Assembly: GCA_024276805.1 (NCBI GenBank)
Contig: JAJRWJ010000290.1
Span: 1-10,313, forward strand
Length of the DNA: 10,313 nt
Source of the DNA: Gammaproteobacteria bacterium
Lineage (GTDB): Bacteria > Pseudomonadota > Gammaproteobacteria > Methylococcales > Methylomonadaceae
Direction: 5' to 3'
Below the pieces are notes generated by a model. That model did no database searches, was not told where the DNA came from, and saw nothing but the letters and a program-made list of their open reading frames with translations. Made by a program: the position numbers and the translations under genes. This document shows, piece by piece, positions 6,766-10,313 of the stretch; positions within the stretch are counted from its first letter, which is position 1; every line of letters begins with the position of its first letter.

Positions 6766-7812
6766 ATGTTTTCATTGTTCCATTCAAAAAAAAGTAAAAA
6801 AGAAACTGTCCCGCCCCCGGCACCATTGACTTTGCTGCCTGGGTCCCAGGGCGAACATCAATTACAAAAACAATACGGAACACGCGACAGAGCACTGAAA
6901 TTCTACGACCGCCAGGTCCTGGACTACCTGTCTCCGGTCATGACCGAATTTATCGCACGTCAGGAAGTGTTGTTCATCGCAACCGCGGATAAACATGGCG
7001 AATGCGACTGCTCGGCCCGCTTCGGGCTGCCCGGTTTTGTCACCGTGTTGAATGAAAAGTACCTGGTTTATCCCGAATACCGGGGAAACGGAGTCATGGC
7101 CAGCCAGGGGAATATTGTCGAAAACCCGCATATCGGCATGATCTTTGTTGATTTTTTTGACAGTACCGTGGGATTGCATGTCAACGGCAAGGCACGAATT
7201 TGTGAGCATGAAAATTTGCTCGATTATGCCGATAAATTACCCCGTGAAGTCATCGATGCAATTAATAGCGCCGGCAAACGGCGCCCTGAAAGATGGATCA
7301 TGGTGGAAATTGAAGAAGCCTATATCCATTGTTCCAAGCATATTCCCCTGTTAAAGAAGCTGGATAAAAATATCGACTGGGGGACAGATAATGCGGCGGT
7401 CAAACGCAGCAGCTATTTCAAGCTCGATGACATCCCTTTGTACAACAGAATTGGCGGCGATATAGCGATGAATGTCCTGGTCGACCGGTTTTACCGAAAA
7501 ATCCAGGCAGATAAAGAGCTATCGAGCTTATTAGATGACCTCGACTTGCCCACCCAGCTGAAAAAACACAAACAATTTCTGAAAATGGCTTTTGGTGGCT
7601 ACCCGTTGGATGATTTTGAGGGGGAAAATTTGCGCGGAATATACCGCGAATTGATCAACAGCAGTCTGAATGACGAGCAATTCAATGCAATCATGCACTA
7701 TTTCGAAGCAGCCATGAAAGAGCTGGAAGTGCCAGGCAATGAAATACAGGCAATTATGAAGATGTTCGACACCTTCCCCGTTGAACCAGCAGCCATATCA
7801 ACTGAAATTTAG
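6766..7812 (+). CDS. PNPOx-like flavin split-barrel protein fused to a truncated-haemoglobin-like domain
   Basis: The ATG at 6766 is chosen because GAGG (6754-6757) lies 8 bases before it; an in-frame TTG at 6760 is too close to that site. The 348-residue product has a basic, proline-containing tail, then a pyridoxamine-phosphate-oxidase-like split barrel at about 38-200 (EVLFIATADKHGECDCSARFG; later VEIEEAYIHCSKHIP at 180-194, typical of this COG3576-like group). These barrels usually bind FMN, F420 or haem. From residue 223 a group 1 truncated-globin-like domain begins: PLYNRIGGDIAMNVLVDRFY with the B-helix Phe242-Tyr243, then KKHKQFLKMAFGG and LNDEQFNAI. In the usual alignment the proximal haem histidine falls in the pattern MREAH; here that stretch reads LRGIY, putting Tyr293 at the ligand position. 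The domain may bind haem through tyrosine, bind it differently, or have lost it. It follows the [2Fe-2S] reductase closely and is probably co-transcribed. The PNPOx call is firm; globin fold likely; haem binding open. Confidence 0.88.
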   Translation: MFSLFHSKKSKKETVPPPAPLTLLPGSQGEHQLQKQYGTRDRALKFYDRQVLDYLSPVMTEFIARQEVLFIATADKHGECDCSARFGLPGFVTVLNEKYLVYPEYRGNGVMASQGNIVENPHIGMIFVDFFDSTVGLHVNGKARICEHENLLDYADKLPREVIDAINSAGKRRPERWIMVEIEEAYIHCSKHIPLLKKLDKNIDWGTDNAAVKRSSYFKLDDIPLYNRIGGDIAMNVLVDRFYRKIQADKELSSLLDDLDLPTQLKKHKQFLKMAFGGYPLDDFEGENLRGIYRELINSSLNDEQFNAIMHYFEAAMKELEVPGNEIQAIMKMFDTFPVEPAAISTEI

Positions 7813-7909
7813 GCCTGTTTGGTGGGAAATGCGGCTATTTGCCAAGCCAATAACCGGATACTTCAGTTTTGCAAAAGGGCTTTGTGTAAAAATCCATAGG
7901 AACTATAGC

Positions 7910-8005
7910 ATGAAAATCTTACGACTTTCTCCCACATTATACAGAGGTAAACATCACTCAAAATCCGCAGCTATTTACCGTATACAAGGGGTCAAATCTG
8001 TTTAG
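7910..8005 (+). CDS. Possible 31-aa small ORF, doubtful
   Basis: ATG 7910 is preceded by AGGA (7898-7901) at 8 bases and opens a 31-codon frame beginning MKILRLSPTLYRGKHH, basic and ending in GVKSV. I recognise no family. The last codons overlap the GGGGTCAAATCTG repeat-like motif, which argues that at least the 3' part is not a conserved gene. Listed only because the ribosome binding site is reasonable. Confidence 0.15.
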   Translation: MKILRLSPTLYRGKHHSKSAAIYRIQGVKSV

Positions 8006-8034
8006 TTTTATTTCCCCCCATCACCATTCTGAAG

Positions 8035-8053
8035 TCTCTCTCCTCGAGAGAGA
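8035..8053. terminator. Hairpin in the convergent intergenic region, possible bidirectional terminator
   Basis: TCTCTCTC (8035-8042) pairs perfectly with GAGAGAGA (8046-8053) around a 3-base loop, giving an 8-bp stem. Its position between two converging genes suits transcription termination for both. Neither strand has a U-run directly after the stem, so it is not a textbook intrinsic terminator. Confidence 0.35.
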
Positions 8054-8120
8054 TCCACAATTAGAATTGACCAAATACTTACGTATACAGCGGCAAAACA
8101 ATACTATTTTCAGTCGACAT

Positions 8121-9413
8121 TCAACGCTCCCGGATACTCTCATCCTTGTATTTCAGCAGCGGAGCCAGAAAAAATTCGATCAGACGCCGCCGCCCGGTCT
8201 TGATCTCGACGCTGGCAGCCATACCGGGGCTCAATCTGAGTTGCTTGTCTCCTACCTGTATTGCAGTCTGTTCCAGGCTGACCCGGGCTTTGTAGATCAG
8301 ACCCTTGTTCTCATCGCTGACTGCATCATCGGAAACATCGGTAATTTTGCCATCCAGCGTGCCGTATCTGGTAAATGGAAATGCGTCGAGCTTGACTGCC
8401 ACGGACTGGCCTTCATGAACAAAACCAATGTCTTTATTCTTGACGTATGCCTCGATTTCCAGCTTGGCGCTTTGTGGGACGATGACCATCAGTTGCTGTG
8501 CTGGAGTGACGATGCCGCCAACGGTATGAATGGCAAGCTGCTGGACGATGCCATCGATCGGCGCGATGAGCTGTTGTGCTTGCTGCCTGATATGAGCCTT
8601 GACCAGTTCCTGTCCGATATCACGCAATCGGCGCCGGGCTTGCTCACGCTTTTCCAGATTGTTTTTTGTGAAACTGCTGTGAGTATGTTCGATCCTGGCG
8701 GTGATTTCGTCCAGGGAGTGTTCGAGCTCCTGCAGCCGGTTTTTCTGGCTTTTCAGATCGTAGAGCGTGGTCAGACGCTGTCTTTCTGTTTCCAGGAATT
8801 GCTGCCTGGGAAACAGGTTTTTATCGAGTAATGTTTTTTCGCTGCGGCTGCGCTGTTCGATGATTGCCAGTATCGCTTCCAGCTTATGCTTCTGCTGACC
8901 TGCCGCCGCATATTCGTCCCCGATCTTTTGCTTTTCAGCTGCCAAGGTATCGAGCTGGTCCTGATATTCTTGCCACTGGCTGTGTAATATTGAATCGTGC
9001 CCGCTTGACAGGACTTTTTCTGCGCCAGACTGCCGTTCAATCAGCCACTGCAACCGCTGGATTTGCTGTTCCGTCAAGACCTGCTCCGCCTTCAGTTGTG
9101 TGATTTGTGCATCGATGACGCTGGAATCCAGCTCGATCAGAAGCTCTCCTTTTACTACTTTTTGACCTTCCCTGACATGTATCGCCGTGACGGCGCCGAT
9201 CTCCAGAGGCTGAATGACCTTGACATGCCCGCTGGGGATGATTTTTCCGGAGGCAACCGCTATGATATCTACACGCCCCAACGTCCCCCAGATCAGGACG
9301 CAGATGAAGAACAGTACGATCACCCAGATGATCGATCGTCCAATCGGTGAGGGAGGTGTTTCCTGTATCTCCAGGACAGCCGGGAGAAATTGTAATTCAA
9401 GTCTGTAAGTCAT
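8121..9413 (-). CDS. Type I secretion periplasmic adaptor, HlyD family membrane fusion protein
   Basis: This 430-residue protein is the adaptor that links an inner-membrane ABC exporter to a TolC-like outer-membrane channel. It has a short cytoplasmic N-terminus, one membrane segment at about residues 27-45 (IIWVIVLFFICVLIWGTLG) and the family hallmark GRVDIIAVASGKIIPSG right after it. A lipoyl half-motif follows (VKVIQPLEIGAVTAIHVREGQKV), then a long Glu/Gln/Lys-rich coiled-coil hairpin from about 105 to 255. The second lipoyl half comes next (LIAPIDGIVQQLAIHTVGGIV), then the beta-barrel and a C-terminal GMAASVEIKTGRRRLIEFFLAPL. Length and ending match HlyD/LapC-type adaptors for large RTX or adhesin substrates. 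Its ATG overlaps the stop of the exporter gene as ATGA (9413-9410), which implies translational coupling. The likely secreted substrate and outer-membrane partner are outside the window. Confidence 0.95.
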   Translation of the reverse strand: MTYRLELQFLPAVLEIQETPPSPIGRSIIWVIVLFFICVLIWGTLGRVDIIAVASGKIIPSGHVKVIQPLEIGAVTAIHVREGQKVVKGELLIELDSSVIDAQITQLKAEQVLTEQQIQRLQWLIERQSGAEKVLSSGHDSILHSQWQEYQDQLDTLAAEKQKIGDEYAAAGQQKHKLEAILAIIEQRSRSEKTLLDKNLFPRQQFLETERQRLTTLYDLKSQKNRLQELEHSLDEITARIEHTHSSFTKNNLEKREQARRRLRDIGQELVKAHIRQQAQQLIAPIDGIVQQLAIHTVGGIVTPAQQLMVIVPQSAKLEIEAYVKNKDIGFVHEGQSVAVKLDAFPFTRYGTLDGKITDVSDDAVSDENKGLIYKARVSLEQTAIQVGDKQLRLSPGMAASVEIKTGRRRLIEFFLAPLLKYKDESIRER

Positions 9414-10313
9414 GATGCGGCTCCTGCCTGCAATGCATGCAGCCTGGCATAATAGCCCTGTTGTCGCAGCAGTTGCTGATGACTGCCCTGCTCGGCGATT
9501 TGGCCGCGTTCAATAACCAGAATACGCCGGCAACGGCGTACCGCGCTGAGCCTGTGGGCGATGATGAACACGGTACGACCCTGACAGATGCTGTGCATAT
9601 TCTGCTGAATGATATTCTCCGATTCATAGTCCAGGGCGCTGGTGGCTTCGTCCAGGATCAGTATTTTCGGCTGCGTGATCAGCGCCCTGGCGATGGCGAT
9701 TCGCTGCCTCTGCCCGCCGGACAGATTACTGCCATGCTCGCCGACCAGCGTATCGTAGCCTTCCGCCATTTGCACTATGAACTCGTGGGCACCGGCCATT
9801 TGTGCCGCCTGAATAACAGGCTCCATACCCATGCCGGGATTACAGAGTGCAATGTTGTCGCGCACCGACCGGTTGAACAGATAATTTTCCTGCAGTACGA
9901 CGCCAATCTGACGCCGCAGCCATAATGGTTCGATCAGCGCCATATCCACGCCATCGATCAGTACCCGCCCCGATTCCGGCACATACAATCGCTGTATCAG
10001 TTTGGTCAGGGTGCTTTTGCCGGACCCGGAACGGCCAACGATGCCGATGACTTCGCCGGCGGCTATCTGCAGGCTGAGGTTCTTTAAAATTTCCGGATGA
10101 TCCGGTGCGTAACGGAATGTAACCTGTTCGAATTCAACCTTTCCCGAGAGCTGCGGCAAGGTGGCGCGGCCAGGGTTATAACCGGGTTCGGCCGGACTGT
10201 TGAGGATGTCACCCAGGCGCCTCAGGGAAATTCCGGCCTGCTGGAAATCCTGCCATAATTGCACCAGCCGCAGAATCGGTCCACTGACTCTTCCGGCGAT
10301 CATGTTGAAGGCG
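9410..10313 (-). CDS. Type I secretion ABC exporter, HlyB family (C-terminal part, cut by window edge)
   Basis: The last 300 residues of an ABC transporter are visible; the gene continues beyond 10313, as the frame is open to the edge and reads AFN before the internal Met at 10303. The visible start, AFNMIAGRVSGPILRLVQLWQDFQQAGIS, is the well conserved end of the HlyB-type membrane domain, and RRLGDILNSPAEP links it to the nucleotide-binding domain. That domain has Walker A GRSGSGKST (10010-10036), a Q-loop in VVLQENYLFN, the signature LSGGQRQR (9701-9724), Walker B ILILDEAT (9641-9664), the D-loop SALD and an H-loop in IIAHRLS. All catalytic motifs are intact. HlyB-class exporters often carry an N-terminal C39-like or degenerate peptidase domain, which would lie outside the window. 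It is the upstream gene of the adaptor in one operon. ATP hydrolysis here drives export of a substrate that cannot be identified from this window. Confidence 0.95.
   Translation of the reverse strand, partial: AFNMIAGRVSGPILRLVQLWQDFQQAGISLRRLGDILNSPAEPGYNPGRATLPQLSGKVEFEQVTFRYAPDHPEILKNLSLQIAAGEVIGIVGRSGSGKSTLTKLIQRLYVPESGRVLIDGVDMALIEPLWLRRQIGVVLQENYLFNRSVRDNIALCNPGMGMEPVIQAAQMAGAHEFIVQMAEGYDTLVGEHGSNLSGGQRQRIAIARALITQPKILILDEATSALDYESENIIQQNMHSICQGRTVFIIAHRLSAVRRCRRILVIERGQIAEQGSHQQLLRQQGYYARLHALQAGAAS

Larger units (their letters stand above)
7813..8120. other. Convergent intergenic region without a secure gene
   Basis: These 308 bases lie between two converging units. They hold a perfect palindrome TTTTGCAAAA (7867-7876), a weak 31-codon frame at 7910-8005, the motif GGGGTCAAATCTG (7988-8000) that resembles sequence seen beside dispersed repeats in other proteobacteria, a perfect hairpin at 8035-8053, and two copies of CGTATACA (7979-7986 and 8082-8089). 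No RNA gene or further protein gene is recognisable. Confidence 0.5.

Noticed and set aside
7979..8089. Direct repeat CGTATACA (7979-7986 and 8082-8089)
   Set aside because: Only eight bases, 103 bases apart, with no transposase or duplicated flank; likely chance rather than a target duplication.
8067..8831. 254-codon open frame on the plus strand
   Set aside because: It lies wholly or mostly antisense to the clear HlyD-family adaptor gene and its protein has no recognisable domain; it is a shadow frame.
9437..9925. 162-codon open frame on the plus strand
   Set aside because: Antisense to the ABC exporter nucleotide-binding domain, whose motifs are all intact.
1..10313. CRISPR array, tRNA, rRNA or riboswitch
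   Set aside because: No regularly spaced repeats and no recognisable structured RNA in any intergenic stretch on either strand.

Overview
The window looks like a chromosomal segment of a gammaproteobacterium. This rests on the style of the proteins (a MalT-like STAND regulator, a Spinster-type MFS carrier, an HlyB/HlyD-type secretion pair), moderate base composition and a REP-like element of a type common in environmental proteobacteria. A methanotroph-like (Methylococcales) or related free-living host is a guess, not something the sequence proves.

Layout. Positions 60-3308 (+) hold a very large STAND ATPase regulator: P-loop NTPase, helical/TPR middle, and a C-terminal winged helix plus BTAD in the SARP manner. 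A 7-bp inverted repeat sits just in front of it. Positions 3434-4762 (+) hold an MFS carrier; a paired REP-like stem-loop begins at the base after its stop codon. Then come a 58-residue small protein gene (4965-5141) with a good ribosome binding site and a 188-base leader with three separate dyads. Two redox genes follow, probably co-transcribed. The first (5330-6697) is a flavin/NAD(P)H reductase with a C-terminal plant-type [2Fe-2S] domain and an unusual His-rich N-terminal extension. The second (6766-7812) is a PNPOx-like flavin split barrel fused to a truncated-haemoglobin-like domain. A 308-base convergent intergenic region (7813-8120) with a perfect hairpin separates these from a minus-strand type I secretion pair: an HlyD-family adaptor (8121-9413) and the C-terminal part of an HlyB-family ABC exporter (9410 to the window edge), overlapping by ATGA.

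How the genes may work together. The reductase and the PNPOx-globin protein together carry the parts of a flavohaemoglobin (globin, FAD, NAD(P)H domain) plus a ferredoxin domain and a second flavin-type barrel, split over two polypeptides. The obvious hypothesis is that the reductase feeds electrons from NAD(P)H to the PNPOx-globin partner, in an oxygen, nitric oxide or haem related reaction. Against a plain haemoglobin role, my alignment by eye places a tyrosine where the proximal haem histidine should be. This pair is the most interesting part of the window. The regulator may control the MFS carrier and perhaps the redox genes, but only proximity supports that. The type I secretion genes are a separate unit whose substrate is not in the window.
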